A stretch of DNA of 12,370 bases. Origin: Actinomycetota bacterium (GTDB taxonomy: Bacteria > Actinomycetota > Acidimicrobiia > IMCC26256 > PALSA-610). Below are positions 6,351 through 12,370 of this stretch, in pieces. The position numbers and the translations under genes were made by a program. A model generated the notes under the pieces. That model was not told where the DNA came from. It worked only from the letters and a program-made list of their open reading frames with translations, and did not search any database. The DNA is taken from assembly GCA_030839005.1 (NCBI GenBank), contig JAUZEM010000290.1:1-12370 (forward strand), given 5' to 3'. Within the stretch, counting starts at the first letter, position 1. The number at the start of each line of letters is the position of its first letter.

Positions 6351-6694
6351 CCGCCGAACTGATGTCGAGTTTCATCTTCACCGGTCCGCTCACTTGGACC
6401 AACGACGCCGCCTGCGACGGTCAGACGCGTCTGTTCTTCGCGCCTGCGGGCGAGCGGCCCGAGGCGCGCGTCGTGCGCGAGTCACAGGCTCGGGCCGTGT
6501 GCAACTCGTGTCCCGCGCTGGACGAGTGCCGCGACTGGGCCCGGACGCACCGGGAGTACGGCTTTTGGGGAGCGGAGTCCGAAGAGGAGCGCGCCGCCGC
6601 GGGCTTTCGCGTCGACATGCCGGTGGGGCGCGTCGCCCGCTACCCGCGGGGAAACGGCGAACCCGTCGCACCGCGCGAGTCCCGCATCGCGTAA
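6347..6694 (+). CDS. WhiB-family iron-sulfur transcription factor
   Basis: This 115-residue protein has the four-cysteine WhiB cluster site: Cys23 in DAAC, then CNSC (Cys52, Cys55), five residues, and Cys61. It also has the turn GFWGAESEEER (72-82), a variant of the G[VI]WGG motif that contacts the primary sigma factor. WhiB proteins carry a 4Fe-4S cluster, usually respond to redox or nitric oxide, and bind region 4 of the housekeeping sigma factor. The tail (83-115) is basic and Gly/Arg/Pro-rich, fitting a DNA-binding tail, though without a clear AT-hook. ATG 6347 follows AAGGGGAG (6336-6343) after 3 bases. I cannot assign it to a numbered WhiB subgroup. It is divergent from lysR and has a structured leader that may control its translation. 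Confidence 0.93.
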   Translation: MTAELMSSFIFTGPLTWTNDAACDGQTRLFFAPAGERPEARVVRESQARAVCNSCPALDECRDWARTHREYGFWGAESEEERAAAGFRVDMPVGRVARYPRGNGEPVAPRESRIA

Positions 6695-6700
6695 CCCGGC

Positions 6701-6734
6701 CGCGCCCGCGCTCACGCGCCCGCGCTCACGCGCC
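6701..6734. repeat. 14-bp tandem repeat (about 2.4 copies) behind whiB
   Basis: The unit GCGCCCGCGCTCAC occurs at 6702-6715 and 6716-6729, followed by GCGCC. CCGGCCG (6696-6702) and CGGCCGG (6744-6750) flank the array and could close a stem around it, giving a possible transcript-end structure for whiB, but no U tract follows. It lies in the 85-base gap between whiB and the APH-fold gene. Confidence 0.7.
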
Positions 6735-6766
6735 GGCGGCCCACGGCCGGCCGTATCTCCGCTATG

Positions 6767-6772
6767 TAACCT
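6767..6772 (+). promoter_or_regulatory. Candidate -10 box TAACCT before the APH-fold gene
   Basis: TAACCT fits TANNNT and lies 7 bases before GTG 6780, with only CCCGGCC in between and no Shine-Dalgarno, so a leaderless message is likely. Unlike the similar box at 4374 it does not reuse a stop codon. The bases 17 upstream (6744-6749) do not resemble TTGACA. Confidence 0.4.
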
Positions 6773-6779
6773 CCCGGCC

Positions 6780-7829
6780 GTGACGGACACGCCGCCGGGG
6801 GTCGACCTCGAACGCCTGCGACCGTGGTTCGCGGCGCACGTCGACGGCGCGACCGGCGGAGAGCTGGCCGCGTCGCTCATCTCCGGTGGGCGCTCGAACC
6901 TCACGTACGCCATCCGTGATGCCGGCGCCCAGTATGTGTTGCGGCGCCCGCCACTCGGGCACGTGCTGCCGACCGCGCACGACATGGCTCGCGAGTACAA
7001 GGTCCTGACCGCGCTCGCGCCTACCGCGGTACCGGTTCCGAAGACGCTCGCCTTCTGCGACGACGCATCGGTGAACGACGCGCCCTTTTATGTCATGGAG
7101 CTCGTCGACGGCAAGATCCTGCGCACGAGCGCCGACGTCGGGACGTTGTCGCGCGACGAAGCGCGGCGCTGCTCGGAGGAGCTCATCGATGTGCTGGTCG
7201 CGATCCACGCCGTCGATTACGAGGCGGTCGGGCTCGGCGACTTCGGGCATCCCGACGGCTACGTCGAGCGGCAGGTTCGGCGCTGGGGCGAACAGTGGGA
7301 ACGCTCGAAGACGCGCGAGCTGCCGGCGGTCGACGAGCTCGCGCGCCGCTTGCGCGGCGCGCTACCCGACTCGCCGCGGCCGACGATCGTGCACGGTGAC
7401 TACCGGCTCGACAACACGATGCTGGCGCCCGACGATCCCGGCCGCATCGTCGCTGTGCTCGACTGGGAGATGGCCACACTCGGCGACCCGCTCGCAGACC
7501 TCGGCCTCTACCTCCTCTACTACGTGCGCGACGACGCGCAGACGGGCAACGTCGGAGCGACGATCTCGGCCGAGGCGGGATTCCTGCCGCGTGACGACGT
7601 GGTCGAGCGCTACGCGCAGGAGTCGGGACGAGACGTGAGCCAGCTCGACTTCTATGAAGCGCTCGCCGCGTACAAGCTCGCGATCATTCTCGAGGGCATC
7701 CACGCGCGCTTCTTGATGGGCAAGACCGTCGGTGAAGGCTTCGATCACATCGGCTCGCTCGTGGAGATCATGGTGCAGGGCGCGCTCGACCAGTGCTCGC
7801 GGTCGTCGATCGCGGCGCTGCGCGGTTGA
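6780..7829 (+). CDS. Phosphotransferase-family protein (APH / ACAD10-11-like kinase fold)
   Basis: This 349-residue cytoplasmic protein has the aminoglycoside-phosphotransferase/choline-kinase fold. Visible motifs are the glycine-rich nucleotide loop LISGGRSNLTY (33-43), VLRRPP (53-58) where Arg replaces the usual ATP-binding Lys as in many relatives, Brenner's motif HGDYRLDN (205-212, catalytic Asp207 and Asn212), and the metal-binding segment LDWEMATLGDP (227-237, Asp228). This subgroup resembles the kinase-like domains next to acyl-CoA dehydrogenases (ACAD10/11), which phosphorylate hydroxy-fatty acyl-CoA for breakdown, rather than drug-resistance enzymes. The neighbouring CoA-transferase and FAH-family genes on the same strand fit acyl-CoA catabolism, but the 50-base gap leaves co-transcription open. 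The start is GTG 6780, without a ribosome site. Confidence 0.88.
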   Translation: MTDTPPGVDLERLRPWFAAHVDGATGGELAASLISGGRSNLTYAIRDAGAQYVLRRPPLGHVLPTAHDMAREYKVLTALAPTAVPVPKTLAFCDDASVNDAPFYVMELVDGKILRTSADVGTLSRDEARRCSEELIDVLVAIHAVDYEAVGLGDFGHPDGYVERQVRRWGEQWERSKTRELPAVDELARRLRGALPDSPRPTIVHGDYRLDNTMLAPDDPGRIVAVLDWEMATLGDPLADLGLYLLYYVRDDAQTGNVGATISAEAGFLPRDDVVERYAQESGRDVSQLDFYEALAAYKLAIILEGIHARFLMGKTVGEGFDHIGSLVEIMVQGALDQCSRSSIAALRG

Positions 7830-7879
7830 GCCAAACCTGCCGTTGACCTCGAGTCGCAGCCGTTACGAAAGGATGCGTC

Positions 7880-9082
7880 ATGGGCGTTATGGACGGAGTG
7901 AAGGTTCTGGAAGTGGCCGAGCACGGCTTCGTGCCGTCGGCGGCGGCGATCCTCGCCGATTGGGGTGCCGACGTGGTCAAGGTAGAGCGACCGACCGGTG
8001 ATCCCCTGCGCCGGATCATGGCGATGGGCTTCGTCGCCGATACGGGCGACTTCAACTTCCTCTTCGAGCAGTTCAACCGCAACAAGCGGGGCGTCGCGAT
8101 CGACCTCCGCAACCCCGAAGGTCGCGCCGCGCTCGACCGGTTGATCGAATGGGCCGACGTGTTCATCACCAATTTCCTGCCGACCGCTCGCGAGAAGCTC
8201 AGACTCGATCCCGACGACATCTGGGCGGTCAACCCGCAGTGCGTGTACGCGATCGGTTCCGGGCAGGGATTGCAGGGCCCCGACGCGGATCAAGGCGGCT
8301 TCGACGCCGTGTCCTACTGGGCTCGTGGCGGACTCGCACACATGCTCACGCCCCGAGGCGGCCAGCTCGTCCAGCCGCGCGGCGCGCTCGGCGACGCGCC
8401 GGGCGGCGCGTACCTCGCCGGAGGAGTCGCGGCTGCTCTGTTCAAGCGCGAGCGAACGGGCGAGCCAACCGTTGTCGATGTGTCGCTGCTCGGCGCGGCG
8501 GTATGGACACTCTCGAACGACCTCGTTCCGACGACGATCCTGGGCGTCGAACCGCCGCGCCACGTCGCCGGCAAGAGCCTCAGCAGTGTCCTCGTCGGAT
8601 CATTTCGAACCGCGGACGAACGTTGGCTGAGCTTGAACATGCTCGACCCGGACCGGCACTGGGCGCCGACCTGCCGGGCGCTCGGGCTCGAGGAGCTCAT
8701 CGACAAGCCCGGCTACACCACCGCCGCCGAGCGCATGCAACGCGCGCCCGAGCTGCATCCGATCTTCGTCGCGCGCATCGCGTCGTTGCCGCTCGCGGAG
8801 CTGAAGGAACGGCTATCGGCGCACGACACGATCTTTTCGGCAATCGCGTCACCCGTCGAGGTGATCGACGATCCGCAAGTACACGCGAACGGATACATGC
8901 CGCACCATCCCGACCATCCGACTGCGCGATTGTCGTCGTCGCCCATGCAGTTCGACGGGCACGGACTCGAGATCCGTCGGGCCGCGCCGAACATCGGCGA
9001 ACACACTGACGAGGTCTTTCGCGAACTGGGTGTCGACGACGACTCGCTCGCCTTGCTCCACGAGAAGGGAGCGTTGGCTTGA
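7880..9082 (+). CDS. CaiB/BaiF (class III) CoA-transferase family protein
   Basis: This 400-residue protein is of normal length for the family. The N-terminus MDGVKVLEVAEHGFVPSAAA followed by LADWGADVVKVERPTGDPLR (26-45) is the classic opening of class III CoA-transferases. NRNKRGVAIDLRNPEGR (66-82) follows, and the probable catalytic Asp172, which forms the acyl-anhydride with CoA, is in ALGDAPGGAYLAGGVAAALF (169-188). These enzymes move CoA between carboxylic acids in the cytoplasm, for example succinate or formate to an organic acid. ATG 7880 is favoured over ATG 7889 by AAAGGA (7868-7873) 6 bases upstream. The stop overlaps the FAH-family start in TTGA, so the two are coupled. Alpha-methylacyl-CoA racemases share the fold, so the reaction type is not certain; the acid substrate is unknown. 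Confidence 0.92.
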   Translation: MGVMDGVKVLEVAEHGFVPSAAAILADWGADVVKVERPTGDPLRRIMAMGFVADTGDFNFLFEQFNRNKRGVAIDLRNPEGRAALDRLIEWADVFITNFLPTAREKLRLDPDDIWAVNPQCVYAIGSGQGLQGPDADQGGFDAVSYWARGGLAHMLTPRGGQLVQPRGALGDAPGGAYLAGGVAAALFKRERTGEPTVVDVSLLGAAVWTLSNDLVPTTILGVEPPRHVAGKSLSSVLVGSFRTADERWLSLNMLDPDRHWAPTCRALGLEELIDKPGYTTAAERMQRAPELHPIFVARIASLPLAELKERLSAHDTIFSAIASPVEVIDDPQVHANGYMPHHPDHPTARLSSSPMQFDGHGLEIRRAAPNIGEHTDEVFRELGVDDDSLALLHEKGALA

Positions 9083-9756
9083 GATCTCCGGTTCGAAGTC
9101 CGCGGCTGATCTGGGGCGTCGGTCTCAACTACCGCGATCACGCGGCCGAGACCGGGCGGCCCTTGCCCGACGCGCCCACATTGTTCGTGAAGTCACCGAG
9201 CTCGGTCGTCGCGCCGGGTGAGCCGATCGTCGTCCCCGCACACGTATTACAACCCGACTACGAAGGTGAGCTCGCGGTCGTGATCGGACGGCGCGCGCGC
9301 GATGTGCGCGAGGCGGACGCACTCGACGTCGTCGCCGGCATCACGATCGGGCACGACGTTTCGGCGCGTGATCATCAGTTCACGACGGGTCAATGGAGCT
9401 GGTCGAAGTCGTTCGACACCTTTTGTCCGCTCGGCCCCGAAGTCGTGTCTCTCGACGAGGTCGACCTCTCCCTCGGTCTGGCGATCGAGACGCGTGTCAG
9501 CGGCGAGGTGCTCCAATCGTCGAACACCTCGCAGCTCGTGTTCTCGGTGCCGTTTCTGATCGCATGGATCAGTCAGGGCTGCACGCTCGAGCCCGGCGAC
9601 GTCATCCTCACCGGTACGCCGTCGGGGGTCGGCGCGGCGCGCACGCCGCCCCGTTGGCTGGTCGACGGAGACCTCGTCGAGATCACCGTCGAGGGCATCG
9701 GCACGCTCAGCAATCCAGTGGTCCGACGCGAGAGCGAGTGCCGGAGCGGGACGTAA
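9079..9756 (+). CDS. Fumarylacetoacetate hydrolase (FAH) family protein
   Basis: This is a 225-residue single-domain FAH-fold enzyme. VGLNYRDHAAE (14-24) opens the conserved core. The divalent-metal site is Glu62 and Glu64 in YEGELAVVIG plus Asp93 in GHDVSARDHQ. SKSFDTFCPLGP (109-120, Lys110) and LTGTPSGVG (177-185) complete the family signature. Members hydrolyse C-C bonds of acylpyruvates, decarboxylate oxaloacetate-like acids or hydrate dienoates in aromatic and organic-acid breakdown. TTG 9079 is chosen: it overlaps the upstream TGA by 4 bases, and GAAGGGAG (9063-9070) lies 8 bases before it. The next in-frame start, GTG inside the conserved VGLNYRDH, would cut the core. Coupling to the CoA-transferase suggests consecutive steps of one pathway; the substrate is not readable. 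Confidence 0.92.
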   Translation: MRSPVRSPRLIWGVGLNYRDHAAETGRPLPDAPTLFVKSPSSVVAPGEPIVVPAHVLQPDYEGELAVVIGRRARDVREADALDVVAGITIGHDVSARDHQFTTGQWSWSKSFDTFCPLGPEVVSLDEVDLSLGLAIETRVSGEVLQSSNTSQLVFSVPFLIAWISQGCTLEPGDVILTGTPSGVGAARTPPRWLVDGDLVEITVEGIGTLSNPVVRRESECRSGT

Positions 9757-9765
9757 GGTGAGCGC

Positions 9766-10695
9766 GTGACTGTCCGTTGGAGTGTGGAGCCGTCATTGCG
9801 CAACCCCGCGATGATCGCCGCCTTCTCGGGTTGGAATGACGCGGCCGACGCGGCCTCCGACGCGGTGCGCTGGCTCGCGCGGGCGTGCAATGCGAGACCG
9901 TTCGCCTCGCTCGACATCGAGGAGTATCTCGACTTCCAGGCCGCCCGTCCGACGGTAGAGCTGGTCGACGGCATCGTCCGCACGGTCAACTGGCCGTCGA
10001 TCGCGCTCTCGGCCGGTTCAATGCCCGCGGGGGGACGCGACCTCGTGCTGCTCCTCGGCGTCGAACCGAACCTCCGATGGCGCTCGTTCTGCGACGACGT
10101 GATCGGCGTCGCACGCACGACCAACTGCGAAACGATCGTGACGCTCGGAGCGCTGCTCGGCGACACGCCCCACTCCCGCCCGATCCGGTGCACCGGCTCG
10201 GCAACCGACGAGGTGCTCGCGGCGCGGCTCGGGATGCAACGTTCGCGATACGTCGGTCCGACGGGGGTCGTCGGCGTTCTGCACGACGCGGTGCGCCGAG
10301 CCGGCTTCCCGTCGGCGTCGATCTGGGCGCCGGTTCCCCACTACGTCGCGACGCCGCCCAACCCGAAAGCGACGCGCGCAATGCTCGATCGCCTGGGCGA
10401 GCTCCTCGATCTCGGGCTCGACCTCACCGACCTCGACATCGCGTCGAGCGCGTGGGAACGCTCCGTCTCCGAGGTGGTCGCGGGCGACGCCGACGTGAGC
10501 TCCTACGTCGAACGGCTCGAAACCCGCTTCGACACCGCCGACGACGGACCGGGCTGGCTCGAGACCGACGACGAGATCGCGGCCGACGACGACGAAGCCG
10601 ACGACGACGACTGGTTCGACGAAGACGAGCTACCGTCGGGCGAATCTCTCGCCGAGGACTTCGAGCGCTATCTCCGCGACCAACCCGACGAGTGA
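9766..10695 (+). CDS. PAC2-family protein (proteasome-assembly-chaperone-like fold) with acidic tail
   Basis: This 309-residue protein resembles actinobacterial PAC2-family proteins. MIAAFSGWNDAADAASDAVR (16-35), the acidic FASLDIEEYLDFQAARP (46-62), LLLGVEPNLRWRSF (94-107), TLGALLGDTPHSRP (125-138) and WAPVPHYVATPPNPKA (194-209) are family landmarks. The family is named after a eukaryotic proteasome-assembly chaperone; the bacterial role is not established, and a link to the actinobacterial 20S proteasome is only suggested by the name. Residues about 263-285 are almost all Asp/Glu, followed by LPSGESLAEDFERYLRDQ at the C-terminus. GTG 9766 has AAGGTGA (9755-9761) as ribosome site, though TAAGGT (9754-9759) could also be a -10. 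The gene starts 9 bases after the FAH-family stop and ends 7 bases from the converging peptidase gene. Confidence 0.87.
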   Translation: MTVRWSVEPSLRNPAMIAAFSGWNDAADAASDAVRWLARACNARPFASLDIEEYLDFQAARPTVELVDGIVRTVNWPSIALSAGSMPAGGRDLVLLLGVEPNLRWRSFCDDVIGVARTTNCETIVTLGALLGDTPHSRPIRCTGSATDEVLAARLGMQRSRYVGPTGVVGVLHDAVRRAGFPSASIWAPVPHYVATPPNPKATRAMLDRLGELLDLGLDLTDLDIASSAWERSVSEVVAGDADVSSYVERLETRFDTADDGPGWLETDDEIAADDDEADDDDWFDEDELPSGESLAEDFERYLRDQPDE

Positions 10696-10702
10696 GCCAC
10701 CG

Positions 10703-12046
10703 TCAGGCGAGCAGGTCCTGGGCCAAGCCCTCCCAGAGGCGCGTCGACAGGACGAGCGACTCGATATCGACGCGCTCGTCGTTGCCGTGGAACATCGATG
10801 CGTAGTCGTCGAACGAAAGCTTGCGGCTGAACAAGCCGAATCCGTACGCGACCGACCCGGACCGCCGGAAGAAGCGCGCGTCGGTCGCGCCTACCGTCAG
10901 GAACGGCACGAGCGCCGAGCCCGCGACCAGCTGGGACGAGACGCGACCCATCGCGTCCCACAGCGGCGTGTCGGAGGGCGACGTGGTCGACTCGTTCTCG
11001 TCGAACGGCATGATCTCCGTGCACGCGACGAGGTCGCCGAGCGCGTCGTCGAGCATGGCGCGGATGTCGGCGCTGCTCTGGCCCGGGAGGGTACGGATGT
11101 CGACCTCGACCTCCACCAGATCGGGGATCACATTCGTCTTGGTGCCACCACGGATGACCGTCGGCGCGAACGTCGTGTGCGTGCACGCGTGGGCCTGACG
11201 CGCCAAGCCGATCGGCAGCCCTTCACAGAAGCCGGCGAGTGTCTCCTCGTCGAGGAGATTCGCGTTCCATTCGGGCCCGAAGTCGACGCCTTCGATGAAC
11301 CGCCGCCACGTCTCGTGGATCTGCGTGGGCGGCCGATATTCCGCGAGCCGCTTGACGATCTCCGCGGCGGTCACCAACGCGTTGTCGGTGCGGAACGGTT
11401 GCGACGCATGACCCGGGGTACCTCGCACGGTGATACGGCACCAATACGAACCCTTCTCCCCCACGATCACGGGAAGCCGGGGTCCGCGCGCGGTCGGCAT
11501 CTGGAAGCCGCCCGCCTCGGTCACGACGTAATCGGCTCGCACCGCGTCGCGCTCGTGGTCGAGCAGGTGCTCGGCACCCCACGTGCCGAGGTTTTCCTCG
11601 TCGGCGACCGCGAGGTACACGAGCGTGCCGCGCGGCCGGAAGCCCGAGCGCGCAAGGGCGCGGAACGCAACGGCCATCGTCGCGGTCAGGTTCAACATGT
11701 CGACGGCGCCCCGGCCCCACACCTCACCGTCGACCACCTCACCGCCGAACGGGTTGCGTCGCCATCCGTCGGGGTTTGCGGGCACGACGTCGGTGTGACC
11801 CATGAGCAACAACGTGGGCGCGGTCGGATCACTCCCCTCGATGCGCGCCACCAGGTTCTCGCGTCCGGGCTGCGCGACGTAACGCTCGAGCTCGAGACCC
11901 GAATCACCGAGGTACTGCGCGAGCAGGTCGACGCTGCGCGACTCGTGACCCGACTCGGGCGTTCCATCGTTGACGCACTCGTTGCGAATGAGTTGCGAGA
12001 GCAGATCGACCGACTCGTTCGCGAGCTGGGTGTCGGTCGCGGTCAT
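10703..12046 (-). CDS. M20-family zinc metallopeptidase (dipeptidase/deacylase type)
   Basis: This 447-residue cytoplasmic enzyme carries the complete M20 metal site: His84 and Asp86 in LLMGHTDVVPAN, bridging Asp116 in WGRGAVDMLN, catalytic Glu150 and metal ligand Glu151 in ADEENLG, Glu177 in VVTEAGG, and His420 in ASMFHGNDERV. The lid/dimerisation domain (about 195-340) has GTPGHAS with His213. The family hydrolyses dipeptides, N-acyl amino acids or related amides using two zinc ions; ArgE, DapE, carboxypeptidase G2 and carnosinase-like enzymes share these motifs, so the substrate is not assigned. ATG 12046 overlaps the stop of the upstream MBL-fold gene in ATGA and has no ribosome site of its own, implying translational coupling. 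It converges on the PAC2 gene with 7 bases between the stops. Confidence 0.93.
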   Translation of the reverse strand: MTATDTQLANESVDLLSQLIRNECVNDGTPESGHESRSVDLLAQYLGDSGLELERYVAQPGRENLVARIEGSDPTAPTLLLMGHTDVVPANPDGWRRNPFGGEVVDGEVWGRGAVDMLNLTATMAVAFRALARSGFRPRGTLVYLAVADEENLGTWGAEHLLDHERDAVRADYVVTEAGGFQMPTARGPRLPVIVGEKGSYWCRITVRGTPGHASQPFRTDNALVTAAEIVKRLAEYRPPTQIHETWRRFIEGVDFGPEWNANLLDEETLAGFCEGLPIGLARQAHACTHTTFAPTVIRGGTKTNVIPDLVEVEVDIRTLPGQSSADIRAMLDDALGDLVACTEIMPFDENESTTSPSDTPLWDAMGRVSSQLVAGSALVPFLTVGATDARFFRRSGSVAYGFGLFSRKLSFDDYASMFHGNDERVDIESLVLSTRLWEGLAQDLLA

Positions 12047-12370
12047 GCGGGGCCCGGCGCCGGTTCCATGCGGTAGACGAGCATGCCTCTCTCCTCGTAG
12101 CGTTCGGCGCCACCCGCGTGCGCGAGATGTTCCAGGTGCGCGAACGTCTCGCTCTCCGCCATGGTGCCCCAGTGCCGCTTCGGAAACACCTCGTGCGACA
12201 GCGCGACCACGGTCGCCGGACCGAGCGCGAGGCCCGCTTGACGCAACAGCTCCATGCGCTCGGCGTGGTGCTCCTTGATCGCCTCTACGCGGGCCGCGAC
12301 GTCCGGGAAGGGATGACCGTGCGCGGGCAATCCGAGCGTCACACCTTTCAGCCGTCCGACGAGGTCGAGG
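12043..12370 (-). CDS. MBL-fold metallo-hydrolase, C-terminal part (5' end outside window)
   Basis: Only the last 108 residues are visible. The frame is open from the window edge (reading LDLVGRLKGVTLGLPAHGHP) to TGA 12043-12045, so the gene starts to the right of base 12370. LPAHGHPF contains the late histidine that binds zinc in the metallo-beta-lactamase fold. The following helix VAARVEAIKEHHAERMELL and the remaining ~60 residues match the small winged-helix-like C-terminal domain of LACTB2-type hydrolases. The internal GTG at 12342 is not the real start, because it would remove the fold. Most of the metal site (HxHxDH) is off the window, so the reaction cannot be judged. Its stop overlaps the M20 gene start by 4 bases. 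Confidence 0.85.
   Translation of the reverse strand, partial: LDLVGRLKGVTLGLPAHGHPFPDVAARVEAIKEHHAERMELLRQAGLALGPATVVALSHEVFPKRHWGTMAESETFAHLEHLAHAGGAERYEERGMLVYRMEPAPGPA

Noticed and set aside
6130..6402. N-terminal extension of the LysR protein to 6402
   Set aside because: The HTH domain begins normally at ATG 6129, which has a strong GGAGGAGG ribosome site; the extension crosses the control region and the whiB start.
6780..7829. Aminoglycoside resistance gene
   Set aside because: It has the APH fold, but the sequence (for example LDWEMATLGDP and VLRRPP) and neighbourhood resemble the ACAD10/11-associated kinases rather than drug-modifying enzymes.
8149..9009. 286-codon plus-strand frame inside the CoA-transferase gene
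   Set aside because: It is an Arg-rich shadow frame; the family III CoA-transferase motifs are in the other frame.
10787..12076. 429-codon plus-strand frame opposite the M20 gene
   Set aside because: It is an antisense shadow; the complete M20 metal site is on the minus strand.

Overview
The window is high-GC bacterial DNA, roughly two-thirds G+C by eye. It is densely coded on both strands, with frequent GTG starts and one TTG start. A WhiB-family protein (a family confined to Actinobacteria and their phages), a PAC2-family protein and an IlvG-type thiamine-diphosphate enzyme all point to an actinobacterium. Acidimicrobiia-like or another deep lineage is my guess, not something the sequence proves. 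I see no rRNA, tRNA, CRISPR array, IS element or phage gene. The window looks like ordinary chromosome rather than an island.

Layout from left to right. (1) Bases 1-2434, minus strand: an alpha/beta hydrolase followed 6 bases later by an IlvG-like ThDP enzyme that lacks only its last few residues at the window edge. (2) 2584-5153, plus strand: an LPG-synthase/flippase-like membrane protein, a PAP2/AUR1-like membrane phosphatase or transferase overlapping it by 4 bases, then a two-part VOC (glyoxalase-fold) protein. (3) 5221-6129, minus strand: a LysR-type regulator, divergent from a whiB-like gene (6347-6694, plus). (4) 6780-9756, plus strand: an APH-fold phosphotransferase, a class III (CaiB/BaiF) CoA-transferase and an overlapping fumarylacetoacetate-hydrolase-family protein, which look like a small acyl-CoA/organic-acid catabolic cluster. 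(5) 9766-10695, plus strand: a PAC2-family protein with a very acidic tail. (6) 10703-12370, minus strand: an MBL-fold hydrolase, cut at its 5' end by the window, overlapping an M20 metallopeptidase by 4 bases.

The most unusual signal is not a protein. The leader of the whiB-like gene carries a near-perfect 17-bp stem-loop (6274-6319). Seven bases of its right arm are exactly complementary to the whiB Shine-Dalgarno region, and a 28-codon open frame runs through the stem and ends in an ATGA overlap with the whiB start. This has the shape of a translation-coupled or attenuation-type switch. Upstream of it lies a cluster of short palindromes between lysR and whiB. Secondary points are a ~48-bp intergenic repeat present twice (2519-2566 and 5169-5217), several TANNNT boxes 6-9 bases before start codons that suggest leaderless or short-leader transcripts, and the translationally coupled flippase-like/PAP2-like membrane pair. 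No clearly novel multi-protein system is visible; nearly every protein falls in a known family.
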